Of a stretch of 64,000 nt of DNA, positions 35,814-46,288 are shown piece by piece. The notes beneath the pieces are model-generated. The model saw only the letters and a program-made list of their open reading frames with translations, had not been told where the DNA came from and ran no database searches. Every line of letters begins with the position of its first letter. Positions within the stretch are counted from its first letter, which is position 1. Source of the stretch: Shewanella aquimarina (GTDB lineage: Bacteria > Pseudomonadota > Gammaproteobacteria > Enterobacterales > Shewanellaceae); assembly GCF_023349185.1 (NCBI RefSeq), contig NZ_JAKIKY010000014.1, positions 62,001 to 126,000 on the forward strand. The letters are read 5' to 3'. Made by a program: the position numbers and the translations under genes.

Positions 35814-38800
35814 ATGAATCAAGATACGTTATTTTCGCTCTCTCAAAATGCCGCGCTCTTGTTGATTATGGTATTTATCTATGACGCGATACCGCGTCAG
35901 CAGCGTCGTGAGCATTTTCTGTTGTGGCGTCTCATCATCGGGATGGTCATCGGCAGTGTGACCGTGCTGACCATGATGACCTCTTGGGAATATCAGCCTG
36001 GGGTATTTATCGACACCCGCTCTGTGGTGTTGGCCATCAGTGGCCTCTTCTTTGGCGGCCTTCCCACCTTCGTCGCCGCATCTGTAGCCTGTGCCTATCG
36101 CATGTTTCAGGGGGGAGAGGGGATGTTGGTGGGGGTGACAGTGATTGTGGTGTCGGCCCTGTTTGGTAGCCTGTGGCGTTACTATCGAAAGACCACCATC
36201 GCCGATCTCAATTTTCTCGAGCTATATCTGTTTGGTTTCCTGCTGCACTTCTCGACCCTGTCGCTGCTGTTTATTCTTCCCTTCTCCATGTTTGTCGATC
36301 TCCTGTTGCAGATCGCCGCGCCTGTGATGCTGATCTTCCCCATAGTGACCGCCTTGCTGGGGATGTTATTGGCTAGACGCCTGGAGGTTGAGAGAGATGC
36401 CAAGATCCAGCTGCAGGACGATTTTATTTTTCGTTCCCAATTCAATGTCGGCAACATGGGGATCGCCATCACCTCGGTGGATCAGCATTGGGTCAAGGTC
36501 AATCCCCGCCTGTGCAAGATGCTCAAATACTCTGAGACCGAGCTGCTTAACCGTACCTGGAGCGAGCTGACCTATTTTGAAGATCTTAAGGCGGACATGG
36601 CCGAGTTTCAGCGCATGCTGAAGGGGGAGATTGATGCCTATGAGATGGACAAGCGCTTCGTCGCCAAGGATGGTGAGATAGTCTACACCCATCTCACGGT
36701 GGCCTGTCGCCGTAACCATAACGTGGTGGACATGGTGATTGCCGGGCTTATCGATATCACAGAGCACAAGCGGGCGGAGATGGCGATGCGCACCAGCCAG
36801 GAGCGTTTGACGCTGGTGCTGGAGAGTAGCGATCTCGGCATGTGGGACTGGGATATCAAGAGTAATGAGACTAGGCGTAACCCCTGGTGCGCCAAGGTGC
36901 TGGGGTGCGATCTCGATAAGCTTAACAGCGACAGCCGCATCTGGGTCGATGCCATCCATCCCCAGGACAGGATGGCGGTGCTTAATTCCATCGACCGTCA
37001 CCTCAAGGGGGAGACCCAGAAGCATTACATCGAATACCGGCTGATAAGCCTCAGCGGCGAAGAGCACTGGATGTTGGATACGGGTAAGGTGGTGAGTCGC
37101 GACCGCAATGGCCTGCCGACCCGTATGTGCGGCGTTCACTCGGACATTACCGAGCAGAAGAAGGTACAGGAATCGCTGGAGCTGGCGGCATCCGTGTATA
37201 ACAACTCCAGTGAAGCCATGAGCGTGCAGGATCATAAGGGCAATATCATTACCATCAATGCCGCCTTTACCGCGATCACAGGTTATAACGAGGCGGAGGC
37301 GCTGGCCAAGAATATCCGGATCTTGCAAAGCTCCCGCACCCCGAGGAGCCAGTACGATGAGATGAACCGCTCTATTCGCGACACCGGCTACTGGCAGGGA
37401 GAGCTGTGGATTAAGAGCAAGAACGGCGAAGAGTATATGGTCTGGTTGACCATCAACACCATCTTCGATCAACACGGTGGTGTGTATCGCCGGGTGGCAC
37501 TGTTTTCTGATATTACCGAGAAGAAAGAGGCGGAACATATCATCTGGAAACAGGCCAACTACGATCCCCTGACCGGCCTGCCAAACCGGCGCATGTTGCT
37601 GGAATACCTCAATACTGAGATATTGCGTATCGACCGTAATCGAAGCCATTTTGCGCTGATGTTTCTCGATCTGGATTTCTTCAAGGAGGTCAACGACACC
37701 CTGGGCCACGACATGGGCGATCTGCTTTTGCAGGAGACGGCCAAACGCCTCAAGGGCTGTATCCGTGAGTCGGATGTGGTGGCGCGCCTGGGGGGCGATG
37801 AGTTTACCGTGGTGCTCTCGGGTATCGATTCACCCAGCGGCGTCGAGCGAGTGGCCCAGAGTATACTCGAGCGCATCGCCGAGCCTTATAGCCTGGAGGA
37901 TGAGACCGCCTACATCAGCGCCAGCATAGGCATTACTATCTACCCAGATGATGCCACCAGTATCGAGGGGCTGCTCAAGCACGCGGATCAGGCCATGTAC
38001 GCCGCCAAGGAGCAGGGACGCAACCGTTTCCATTACTTTACCCCTTCGATGCAGGAATATGCCCGTTATCGTATGGCGCTGATCAAAGATCTCCGCAATG
38101 CCATCAATCGTAAAGAGTTTGAGCTCTTCTACCAACCTATCGTCGATATGGAGAAACAGCAGGTCTATAAGGCGGAGGCCCTGATCCGCTGGGTGCACCC
38201 CCAACGTGGTCTGGTCTCGCCGGGCGAGTTTATTCCCGTGGCGGAAGAGACTGGGCTGATCAACGACATAGGTAACTGGGTATTTGAGAAGGCCGCTCAG
38301 CAGAGCGCCCGCTGGCGAACCCAGTATGGGGTCGAGATCCAGATAAGCATCAACAAGTCGCCGATTCAGTTTAGGGACGAGGGAGACAGCTTCAGCGACT
38401 GGCTGGCACTGCTGCGGCATCTCGAGCTCTCCAGCAATGCCATCTGTGTCGAGATCACCGAAGGCCTGCTGCTGGACGCCTCGATGGGAGTGACCGACAA
38501 GTTGCTCTCCTATCGCGATGCCGGTATTCAGGTGTCTCTGGATGACTTTGGTACCGGCTATTCATCGCTGGCTTACCTGAAGAAGTTCGACATAGATTAT
38601 CTCAAAATCGATCAGTCATTTACCCGTAACCTCGAGTCCGATAGCGATGGCGTGGCCCTGTGTGAGGCGATCATCGTCATGGCCCACAAGTTAGGGATCA
38701 AGGTGATAGCCGAAGGGGTGGAGACCCAGTTCCAGCACGATATTCTGGCCAAAGCGGGGTGTGATTTTGCCCAGGGCTATCTCTACTCCAAGCCGGTCTC

Positions 38801-38846
38801 GCTGCCGGAGTTTGAGCGCCGCTATGTTAATCCGCCGGCGCACTAA
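35814..38846 (+). CDS. Membrane sensor with PAS domains, GGDEF and EAL
   Basis: 1010 residues. The N-terminal region is a 5TMR-LYT-type membrane sensor (about 10-190, with DTRSVVLAISGLFFGGLPTF and ACAYRMFQGG). It is followed by three PAS/PAC units (about 205-325, 335-455, 460-575), a GGDEF domain with an intact GGDEF (ARLGGDEFTVVL, near 660) and an EAL domain with intact AEALIRW, EITEGL, SLDDFGTGYSSLAYL and AEGVET. Both cyclase and phosphodiesterase activity are possible. The signal is unknown. The 447-codon antisense frame opposite the PAS region is a shadow. Confidence 0.9.
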   Translation: MNQDTLFSLSQNAALLLIMVFIYDAIPRQQRREHFLLWRLIIGMVIGSVTVLTMMTSWEYQPGVFIDTRSVVLAISGLFFGGLPTFVAASVACAYRMFQGGEGMLVGVTVIVVSALFGSLWRYYRKTTIADLNFLELYLFGFLLHFSTLSLLFILPFSMFVDLLLQIAAPVMLIFPIVTALLGMLLARRLEVERDAKIQLQDDFIFRSQFNVGNMGIAITSVDQHWVKVNPRLCKMLKYSETELLNRTWSELTYFEDLKADMAEFQRMLKGEIDAYEMDKRFVAKDGEIVYTHLTVACRRNHNVVDMVIAGLIDITEHKRAEMAMRTSQERLTLVLESSDLGMWDWDIKSNETRRNPWCAKVLGCDLDKLNSDSRIWVDAIHPQDRMAVLNSIDRHLKGETQKHYIEYRLISLSGEEHWMLDTGKVVSRDRNGLPTRMCGVHSDITEQKKVQESLELAASVYNNSSEAMSVQDHKGNIITINAAFTAITGYNEAEALAKNIRILQSSRTPRSQYDEMNRSIRDTGYWQGELWIKSKNGEEYMVWLTINTIFDQHGGVYRRVALFSDITEKKEAEHIIWKQANYDPLTGLPNRRMLLEYLNTEILRIDRNRSHFALMFLDLDFFKEVNDTLGHDMGDLLLQETAKRLKGCIRESDVVARLGGDEFTVVLSGIDSPSGVERVAQSILERIAEPYSLEDETAYISASIGITIYPDDATSIEGLLKHADQAMYAAKEQGRNRFHYFTPSMQEYARYRMALIKDLRNAINRKEFELFYQPIVDMEKQQVYKAEALIRWVHPQRGLVSPGEFIPVAEETGLINDIGNWVFEKAAQQSARWRTQYGVEIQISINKSPIQFRDEGDSFSDWLALLRHLELSSNAICVEITEGLLLDASMGVTDKLLSYRDAGIQVSLDDFGTGYSSLAYLKKFDIDYLKIDQSFTRNLESDSDGVALCEAIIVMAHKLGIKVIAEGVETQFQHDILAKAGCDFAQGYLYSKPVSLPEFERRYVNPPAH

Positions 38847-38930
38847 CCCTTGATGTGAAGATAGCGTTACCTTTATGGGGCGCTTTTTGCTAGACTCCGC
38901 GCTCACTTTTTGTCAGCTTGCAGGTTGCCC

Positions 38931-40256
<1,326 letters not shown>

Positions 40257-40341
40257 CAGGTTAAGCTAGGGCTGCTGAAAAGGATTGCAATCTCAGGTCT
40301 GCACTCTACACTGGGGGCGATTTTTCAGTGCGGAGCCGCCA

Positions 40342-41409
40342 ATGATCCTAAAGCCTATTCCTACCCATGTCGTTACCGGTTTTCTCGGTGTGGGCAAAAC
40401 CAGTTTCATCCAGTATCTGCTCGCCCATAAGCCAGTGGGGGAAATCTGGGCCGTGCTGGTCAATGAGTTTGGCGAGATAGGCATAGATGGCGAGCTGCTC
40501 AGGGGCGAGGGCGGTGATGTGGCCATCAAGGAGGTGGCGGGTGGATGTCTCTGCTGCGCCGCCGGGGTGCCCACTCAGGTGGCGGTCAATCAACTGATTG
40601 CCAAGGCCAAGCCGGATCGTCTGTTTATCGAGCCCACAGGCTTGGGCCATCCTAAGGCGATCGTTGAGACCTTGAGTCAGGGACATTTTCAGCAGGTGCT
40701 GTCGATGCGTGCCAGCCTCTGCCTGGTAGACCCGAGAAAACTCAACGACCCGCGGTATCTTGAGAGTGAACTGTTTACCCAGCAGCTTCACATCGCCGAC
40801 CTTATCCTGGCCAATAAGATGGATCTGGCTAGCGACGATGACGTTAAGCGGCTAGAGGCTTACCTGACGCAGCAAGCAATCAAAGCCGAGGTCATGCCTG
40901 TGCAGGTGTCAAAGCTGCTCTTGGAAAATGATGCCGCCTTATATCAATCTCTTAATCTGCACTATTTTGAGCGGCCCACTGCCTGGCGTGCCCAGATTCC
41001 AGCAAGGCAAACATTAGGATCTACTTTGACTGGCGCGCTGCAACGACCCACTTTGCCCTTCGACGAGGCGCCAGAGGCACAAACTCTGCAATTTGACGAG
41101 CAGGGGATCTACCGTGCCAGTAATCAACATGAAGGGCGATATACCCTGGGCTGGGTGTTCGACTATCGCTACGAGTTTGATTTTGAGGCGCTGCTAGCCT
41201 GGGTAAAACAACAGGGTTATTTACGCCTCAAGGCGGTGATGATCACAGATGAAGGGATTGCCGCCTTAAACTTTGTCGATGGACAGCTTAGCGTGCAAGA
41301 GCTGGACGATAGCCTGGATTCGCGTCTGGAGATAATTGCATCTGAATCCCTGTCACAGACTGAGGTTGAGATGGCGCTGCTCAGTCTATCTAAACGCCTG
41401 TCTATCTAA
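40342..41409 (+). CDS. COG0523 (CobW/YjiA-type) metal-binding GTPase
   Basis: 355 residues from ATG 40342, preceded by CGGAGCCGCC. G-domain motifs: VVTGFLGVGKTSF (Walker A), VNEFGEIGIDG, the metal-binding GGCLCCAAG, EPTGLGHPKA and LANKMDL. A C-terminal CobW_C-like domain follows (about 255-355). These GTPases deliver metals such as Zn or Co to target enzymes. No Zur-type site is evident. The 3' end carries a 16-bp tandem duplication containing the stop codon. Confidence 0.82.
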   Translation: MILKPIPTHVVTGFLGVGKTSFIQYLLAHKPVGEIWAVLVNEFGEIGIDGELLRGEGGDVAIKEVAGGCLCCAAGVPTQVAVNQLIAKAKPDRLFIEPTGLGHPKAIVETLSQGHFQQVLSMRASLCLVDPRKLNDPRYLESELFTQQLHIADLILANKMDLASDDDVKRLEAYLTQQAIKAEVMPVQVSKLLLENDAALYQSLNLHYFERPTAWRAQIPARQTLGSTLTGALQRPTLPFDEAPEAQTLQFDEQGIYRASNQHEGRYTLGWVFDYRYEFDFEALLAWVKQQGYLRLKAVMITDEGIAALNFVDGQLSVQELDDSLDSRLEIIASESLSQTEVEMALLSLSKRLSI

Positions 41410-41416
41410 ACGCCTG
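41385..41416 (+). repeat. Perfect 16-bp tandem duplication spanning the GTPase stop codon
   Basis: TCTATCTAAACGCCTG occurs at 41385-41400 and again at 41401-41416. The first copy is read as coding (within SLSKRL). The shifted second copy provides the TAA stop. A partial third copy follows. Confidence 0.9.
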
Positions 41417-41468
41417 GCTATCTGATATCTTCGCTCTCCAATAGTCGTTTCTGTGTCGATTCAATACC

Positions 41469-42827
41469 ATGTCTGAGAGTCATGTCGTCTCCGGGAGTGA
41501 TGCGCACTCCGATCTAGCCACAGCCCCCATTCCTAAATTGGTGTGGCGCTACGCCATTCCCACCATACTCTCTATGGTGGTGACCGGCGTCTATGTGGCC
41601 ATCGACGGTATGTTTGTCGGCCACTATCTTGGTGAGGTGGGGCTGGCGGGCATGATGCTGGCTTATCCCGTGGGGGCGATCCTCTACGCCGTCGGCGCCT
41701 TGATCGGTATGGGCGCCGCATCATTGGTGTCGATAAACCTGGGGCTTAAAGATGTCGCCCGGGCGCGGCACTTGCTGGGTAACGCCTTCACCCTCTGCCT
41801 GCTGGCGGGCACCGGACTGGCCCTGCTGGGCACCCATTGGAGCCAGACCATACTCATCTGGCTCGGGGCCGAAGGGGAGGTGCTGGCCAGCGCCGAGCAG
41901 TATCTGTTTTGGTATTTTGCCCTGGGGGTCTTTCCCGTATTGGCCATCGCCTTTACCGCCTTGCTGCGTAACGATGGCCGCCCCGGCTTCGTCACCCTGG
42001 TGCTTATTCTCTCAGGCTGTTTGAACGTGTTATTGGATTGGCTGCTGATCGTGGTCTTTCCCTATGGCCTAGCGGGCGCCGCCATCGCCACCATGATCTG
42101 TCAGGCCTTCACCGCGCTTGCCTGCCTGCAGCATTTCTTCACCAAGCGCACGCGATTGGGGATCGACTGGCAGCAGATGCGCCTGAATCTGGACCATTGC
42201 AGCAACATCCTCAGGGTCGGCGTGCCAAGCTTCTTGATGAACCTCTACCTCTCCATCGTCCTGACCCTGCATAACATGGCGTTTCTCTGGGTCGGTGGCC
42301 CCATTCATGTGGCGGCCTACGGGGTGGTGAGCTACGCCGAGGCGCTGTTTTACCTGATCTTCGAGGGGATAGCTTTCGGCACCCAGCCCCTGTTTAGTTT
42401 CAATACCGGGGCGAAGCGGTTCGACCGGGTGTTCGAGACCCTGAGGCTGGTGATCATCATGACTCTGGTGACCGCGCTGGCGGGTGTCGCCTTCATCTAC
42501 TGGGCGCCTGAATATCTGGTCTACATCTTTGCCGGTGACAATCCCGAGCTGACACCGGTGGCGACAGAGGGGATGCGTCTCTACTTCTGGGGACTGCCGT
42601 TTGAGGGGCTGATTCTGGTCGGGGCAGCCTTCTTCCAGGCCATTAATCGCTCCAGGGAGGCCTCGATATTGACAGGTAGCAAGCTGGTGTTGATTGCCAT
42701 GGTGCTCTATCTATTTGCCTGGCTCTTCGGCGTCACGGGTGTGTGGATCTCCCTCGCCAGCTGCTCCTTACTCCTGACTGTCTGGATGATTTACGCTTTA
42801 ACTAGGCTTTCCAAGGATTTAAACTAG
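41469..42827 (+). CDS. MATE-family multidrug/sodium exporter
   Basis: 452 residues with about 12 transmembrane segments in two halves. MATE features: LVWRYAIPTILSMVVTGVYVAIDGMFVGHYLG, then GAASLVSINLGLKDVARARHLLGNAF, and, in the second half, AYGVVSYAEALFYLIFEGIAFGTQPLFSFNTGAKRF. Members export cationic drugs in exchange for Na+ or H+. The substrate cannot be deduced. The gene follows the COG0523 gene by 59 bp. Its stop lies in a 22-bp repeat. Confidence 0.85.
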   Translation: MSESHVVSGSDAHSDLATAPIPKLVWRYAIPTILSMVVTGVYVAIDGMFVGHYLGEVGLAGMMLAYPVGAILYAVGALIGMGAASLVSINLGLKDVARARHLLGNAFTLCLLAGTGLALLGTHWSQTILIWLGAEGEVLASAEQYLFWYFALGVFPVLAIAFTALLRNDGRPGFVTLVLILSGCLNVLLDWLLIVVFPYGLAGAAIATMICQAFTALACLQHFFTKRTRLGIDWQQMRLNLDHCSNILRVGVPSFLMNLYLSIVLTLHNMAFLWVGGPIHVAAYGVVSYAEALFYLIFEGIAFGTQPLFSFNTGAKRFDRVFETLRLVIIMTLVTALAGVAFIYWAPEYLVYIFAGDNPELTPVATEGMRLYFWGLPFEGLILVGAAFFQAINRSREASILTGSKLVLIAMVLYLFAWLFGVTGVWISLASCSLLLTVWMIYALTRLSKDLN

Positions 42828-42843
42828 GTTTTCCAAGGGATTA
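42800..42843 (+). repeat. Two 22-bp imperfect repeats spanning the MATE stop codon
   Basis: Units at 42800-42821 and 42822-42843 share AACTAGG-TTTCCAAGG. The TAG stop lies within the second unit; the same bases in the first unit are read in another frame. Confidence 0.8.
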
Positions 42844-43046
42844 AGTTAAGCAAGTAATTTAAGTTGGCGTAGATTCCTGTTACCCTAGAGGGGATTTTAG
42901 TTGGCCAGCCACGAGTCGATACACAGGGTGTGCCAAGGCGGGCGTATCCTAACGTGTTAGGCAAGGCTATTTCTGGCAGCTAATTTTTCTAAGCCATTCT
43001 CCCTAAGAGAAGGCCTCAGTATCACAAATAAGGATATTTGTTCACT

Positions 43047-44111
43047 ATGAAGAAGTCATTATCAGGTCTTGCCCTGATGTTGTGCGCGCAGTTTGCCGCG
43101 CCTCTTTGTGTCGCTTCCCCCTTTAGCGAAAGCTACGCCGCCTATCAGCAGGCGCTGGTGGGACAAGACAAAGCTCAGGTGGCGCTTACCGCCGCCAAAG
43201 CCTATGAATTGGGCCAGGGCTATTTCGAGTCCGACAGTATCGATCTGATTAATCTCGAGCTTAATCTGGCCACCGCGCTACAGGAAAATGGCGATACCCA
43301 GGCCGCGCACAAGCATTTCGATAATGTCATCCAGGTCTACCGAAAACACTTCGGCCGCGATGCTATCGAGCTTGTCGATCCGTTAATTGGCGCCGCCCAG
43401 ACCATGGAGGCGTCAAGAGAGAAGGTGGATCTGTTTAAGCAGGCGATCTCCATCGCACAGGATGCCGACAAACCTTTGCTGCTGGCCGAGGTGAAGATGT
43501 TGACCTTCCATGGTTTAGCCTCGACCCGCTTTTATACCCGGGATATACGTGACGAGGCGCTGGAAGCCTATGAGATCTATCGTCATGAGATGCCGGCCGA
43601 TGCGATGGCAAGGCTCAAGGCCACCTATTATGTGGGCATGATCAAGGCGGCAGAGAAGAAGTACGATAGGGCCATCCCCCTGCTGGAAGAGGTGATCAAG
43701 CAATTCTCTGTGCTCGACTTTAGCCACCCCTACAAACTGGCCGCCCATGCCCGTCTGGTGGAGATTTTTGAGGCCGAAGGCGAGAGTGATAAGTCGACCC
43801 AGCATTGTGTGGCGATTGGCAGCATGAAGCCCTGGTCCGATGAACAGGAGCAGTCCCCCCTCTATCGGGAAGCGCCAAAGTATCCTATCTCCTATGCCAG
43901 AGATCGCCGGGAGGGCTGGACCCAGATGTCCTTTACCGTGGATGAACAGGGATTCGTGCGGGATCCTGTGGTGTTGGCCTCGGAGGGGGGGCAGCAGTTT
44001 ACCCGCGAGTCGCTAAAGGCCATTAAGCGCTGGCGCTACGCGCCTAAATTTGTCGACGGCAAGCCTGTACCGGCTGAGGTCAGTGTGCAGCTGGACTATA
44101 GAGTTAAATAA
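43047..44111 (+). CDS. Secreted TPR protein with C-terminal TonB domain
   Basis: About 354 residues from ATG 43047 (MKKSLSGLAL), with an upstream TTG 43038 possible because AGGA lies just before it. A signal peptide ends near VA-SPF (about residue 24). TPR-like helices occupy about 30-260 (LNLATALQENGDTQAAHKHFDNVI). The end (about 265-354) is a TonB_C fold: YPISYARDRREGWTQMSFTVDEQGFV, then SLKAIKRWRYAPKFVDGKPV. It lacks the N-terminal membrane anchor and Pro-rich stalk of energy-transducing TonB, so it is a soluble periplasmic TonB-domain protein of unknown role. No ExbB/ExbD or receptor gene is near. Confidence 0.75.
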   Translation: MKKSLSGLALMLCAQFAAPLCVASPFSESYAAYQQALVGQDKAQVALTAAKAYELGQGYFESDSIDLINLELNLATALQENGDTQAAHKHFDNVIQVYRKHFGRDAIELVDPLIGAAQTMEASREKVDLFKQAISIAQDADKPLLLAEVKMLTFHGLASTRFYTRDIRDEALEAYEIYRHEMPADAMARLKATYYVGMIKAAEKKYDRAIPLLEEVIKQFSVLDFSHPYKLAAHARLVEIFEAEGESDKSTQHCVAIGSMKPWSDEQEQSPLYREAPKYPISYARDRREGWTQMSFTVDEQGFVRDPVVLASEGGQQFTRESLKAIKRWRYAPKFVDGKPVPAEVSVQLDYRVK

Positions 44112-44112
44112 C

Positions 44113-44140
44113 AAAAAGCCCGCGAATATGCGGGCTTTTT
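44113..44140 (+). terminator. Intrinsic terminator after the TPR-TonB gene
   Basis: AAAAAGCCCGC pairs perfectly with GCGGGCTTTTT around GAATAT, directly after the stop codon. Confidence 0.88.
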
Positions 44141-44158
44141 AATGAAACATTGACCTTA

Positions 44159-44318
44159 TACCAATCGTAATAAACAATTGATCATTCTAGCTTGTTAAAA
44201 CGCTCGATAACTGTATTAGTATTTTTAATTGTAGAATAACTACTTATCTAAAAATCCTGCTTTGTTCTCAAGCGTTTTTCCTGCGCTATTTCTGATCACA
44301 TATTTACTGTGATTGGTA
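44159..44318. mobile_element. MITE-like element A, copy 2 (160 bp)
   Basis: It has the same 160-bp length and nearly the same sequence as 11189-11348 (about six substitutions by eye). The ends are TACCAATC and GATTGGTA, flanked by TA. On the minus strand its end directly abuts the TAA stop of nadK (44319-44321), repeating the arrangement of copy 1. Confidence 0.8.
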
Positions 44319-45197
44319 TTAAAACAGTTTACTGCCCCAGCCTAGTTTATTTCTCAACACGTGGAAGTAGTTGTAGCCCTTGGGGTGGATCAGTCTGAGT
44401 CGCTCCTTGCTGCGTCTCACTATGATCTCATCTCCCGGCAAGACGGGTAGGGTGACGTGACCATCACAGCTGACCTCTAGTGCATCGCCGTTGTCTGGCG
44501 ACACGACCAGCTTGATGATGCTGCAGGCGTCTACCACGATAGGGCGGCAGGAGAGGGTATGGGGAAACATGGGCACCAGGATCAAGGCTTCCAGATTTGG
44601 CGTCAGGATGGCCCCCCCGGCCGACAGCGAGTAGGCGGTCGACCCTGTTGGGGTGGAGACTATCATGCCGTCGGCGCGTTGGCTGTACATGAACTTGTCA
44701 TCGATATAGACCTCAAACTCGATCATGTGGGCAATCTTGCCCGGGTGGAGTACCGCCTCGTTGACCGCGGTATTGCTCGACTTCATCTCGCCGTGTCTGT
44801 GGACCTCTGATTCCAGCAGAAACCTGTGCTCCGTCTCATACTCGCCCTGGAGTACCTTGCCCAGGGCCTCTTCGAAGGTGTCTGGCGGCAGGTCGGTGAG
44901 AAAGCCTAGGTTACCCCGGTTAACGCCTATCACCCCAACATCGAAGCGGGCTAGCACGCGTGCGGCGCCCAGCATATTACCGTCACCCCCTACGACTATG
45001 GCCAGATCGCAATGTTCGCCAATCTGCAGCAGATCCACCGATTTCACCTGTGGCCCTATCTCGCCGGCAACGCGCTCTTCGACATAAACCTCATAGGACT
45101 GCATGGTCAACCAGTGGTGCAGACGTTTTAGGGTCTTATGGGTCCCAGAGTGATGGGGTTTGCCGATTAAGCCGATTGTGTGAAACGCTTTGGTCAT
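44319..45197 (-). CDS. nadK: NAD kinase
   Basis: 292 residues from ATG 45197 ([12 protein letters not shown]), the same length as E. coli NadK. A longer frame to 45293 reads into MITE-like element B2 and is rejected. Motifs: [15 protein letters not shown] (GGDGN, catalytic), [34 protein letters not shown] and the NAD-binding [15 protein letters not shown]. It phosphorylates NAD to NADP. It is divergent from grpE as in E. coli, but here an element of about 267 bp separates the two. Confidence 0.96.
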   Translation of the reverse strand: MTKAFHTIGLIGKPHHSGTHKTLKRLHHWLTMQSYEVYVEERVAGEIGPQVKSVDLLQIGEHCDLAIVVGGDGNMLGAARVLARFDVGVIGVNRGNLGFLTDLPPDTFEEALGKVLQGEYETEHRFLLESEVHRHGEMKSSNTAVNEAVLHPGKIAHMIEFEVYIDDKFMYSQRADGMIVSTPTGSTAYSLSAGGAILTPNLEALILVPMFPHTLSCRPIVVDACSIIKLVVSPDNGDALEVSCDGHVTLPVLPGDEIIVRRSKERLRLIHPKGYNYFHVLRNKLGWGSKLF

Positions 45198-45218
45198 ATT
45201 TCTGTTTGATCCATGCCT

Positions 45219-45485
45219 TAGGGGCTGTTGAACTTTCCTGTTTGTTTTTGCAGCAATTTGTAGGCCATTTATCCCAGGCAGAGCCCGTGTCATGTAGTTA
45301 TTCTACATAAACGGGCGATAACGCAGTAGAAATGGCCTACAAAAGCTGCCCGAAGGGTTCATCTAAACAGCCCTTGAGCCGTGTTGCGTACTATTACATA
45401 GAATAAGTATGCGACACAGCGCGGGCCTTGAGTAAAAAGCGTTTAGATAGAACAAAAATCAAATCTGAAAGATAAACAGACCCTA
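45219..45485. mobile_element. MITE-like element B, copy 2 (267 bp), between nadK and grpE
   Basis: The left end is TAGGGGCTGTTGAACTTTC; the right end is the complement of TAGGGTCTGTTTATCTTTC. The interior shares blocks with 25329-25596 (GCGATAACGCAGTAGAAA, GCTGCCCGAAGGGTTC, ATAGAATAA). By eye the copies are clearly diverged, unlike family A. It starts 21 bp from the nadK start codon and ends 3 bp before the grpE heat-shock -35 box. Confidence 0.72.
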
Positions 45486-45488
45486 GGG

Positions 45489-45517
45489 CTTGAAACCTCA
45501 AATTTGATCCCCATAAT
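45489..45517 (+). promoter_or_regulatory. Sigma-32 heat-shock promoter of grpE
   Basis: CTTGAAA (45489-45495), a 13-bp spacer and CCCCATAAT (45509-45517) match the sigma-32 consensus essentially perfectly. The promoter is 46 bp upstream of the grpE ATG. Confidence 0.88.
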
Positions 45518-45562
45518 ATGCCCAGAGCATGCAGAAACAAAGCATTTTTAGCTGGAGTAACA

Positions 45563-46180
45563 ATGAGCAAAGAGTCAAACAAAGCCCAAGAACCACAGAT
45601 TGAAGAAACCGAAGCTGTAGAAGTTGAAACCGAGGTGGTTGAAGATGCAGCCAGTTTGATGGACGAACTTACCCAAGCTAATTTCCGTGTTGAAGAGCTG
45701 GAGCAAGCCCTGGCCGCTGCCGAGGCTAAGGTGGAAGAGCAGAAAGATTCTGTTGTTCGTGCTGCCGCCGAGGTAGAGAACGTGCGTCGCCGTGCGGCGC
45801 TCGATGTCGAGAAGGCCCACAAGTTTGCCCTGGAAAAGTTTGCCAACGAGCTGCTACCCGTTATCGACAACATGGAACGTGCCCTGCAAGGCACCAGCAG
45901 TGAAGATGAAGCCACCAAGGCGATCTACGAAGGGGTTGAGTTGACACTGAAGAGCTTCACCAGCGCGGTTGAAAAGTTTGGTCTGACGCAGGTCGATCCT
46001 CAGGGGAAAGCATTTAACCCGGATCATCACCAGGCGATCGGTATGCAGCCTAGCGAAGAGTTCCCGGCCAATACCGTGATGATGGTGATGCAAAAAGGTT
46101 ATATGCTCAACGAGCGTCTGTTGCGTCCAGCCATGGTGATGGTGTCTCAGGGCGGCGCCAGCGTCGATACTCAGGCGTAA
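45563..46180 (+). CDS. grpE: GrpE, nucleotide exchange factor for DnaK
   Basis: 205 residues from ATG 45563 with GGAGTAAC before it; the frame from 45518 starts inside the promoter region and is rejected. An acidic N-terminus and long coiled coil (about 30-90) precede the GrpE core: [40 protein letters not shown], then [10 protein letters not shown] and PAMVMVSQG at the end. It speeds ADP release from DnaK. dnaK is not in the window. Three 14-bp repeats follow the stop. Confidence 0.96.
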   Translation: MSKESNKAQEPQIEETEAVEVETEVVEDAASLMDELTQANFRVEELEQALAAAEAKVEEQKDSVVRAAAEVENVRRRAALDVEKAHKFALEKFANELLPVIDNMERALQGTSSEDEATKAIYEGVELTLKSFTSAVEKFGLTQVDPQGKAFNPDHHQAIGMQPSEEFPANTVMMVMQKGYMLNERLLRPAMVMVSQGGASVDTQA

Positions 46181-46222
46181 GCTAGTCAACGTACGCTAGT
46201 TAACGCAAGTTAGTTAACGTAA
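46181..46222 (+). repeat. Three 14-bp tandem repeats after the grpE stop
   Basis: Units at 46181-46194, 46195-46208 and 46209-46222 follow G-C/T-TAGT-T/C-AACG-N-A. They begin at the base after the TAA stop. Confidence 0.75.
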
Positions 46223-46241
46223 GCCAGCCCATTGGCGGTAT

Positions 46242-46270
46242 AAAAAAGGCCTCAATATGAGGCCTTTTTT
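46242..46270. terminator. Bidirectional terminator between grpE and dxs
   Basis: AAAAAAGGCCTCA pairs with TGAGGCCTTTTTT around ATA. The perfect stem, with A and T runs, serves both convergent genes. Confidence 0.9.
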
Positions 46271-46288
46271 GTTCTTAGCTGTTTACGT

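Noticed and set aside
36366..37709. 447-codon open frame antisense to the PAS region of the GGDEF-EAL gene
   Set aside because: It lies entirely opposite a well-conserved coding region; the residue composition is shadow-like and there is no recognisable domain or ribosome site.
45518..45562. Longer N-terminus for grpE
   Set aside because: It would start within the heat-shock promoter region, just after the -10 box; the ATG at 45563 has a proper ribosome site and the expected GrpE length.
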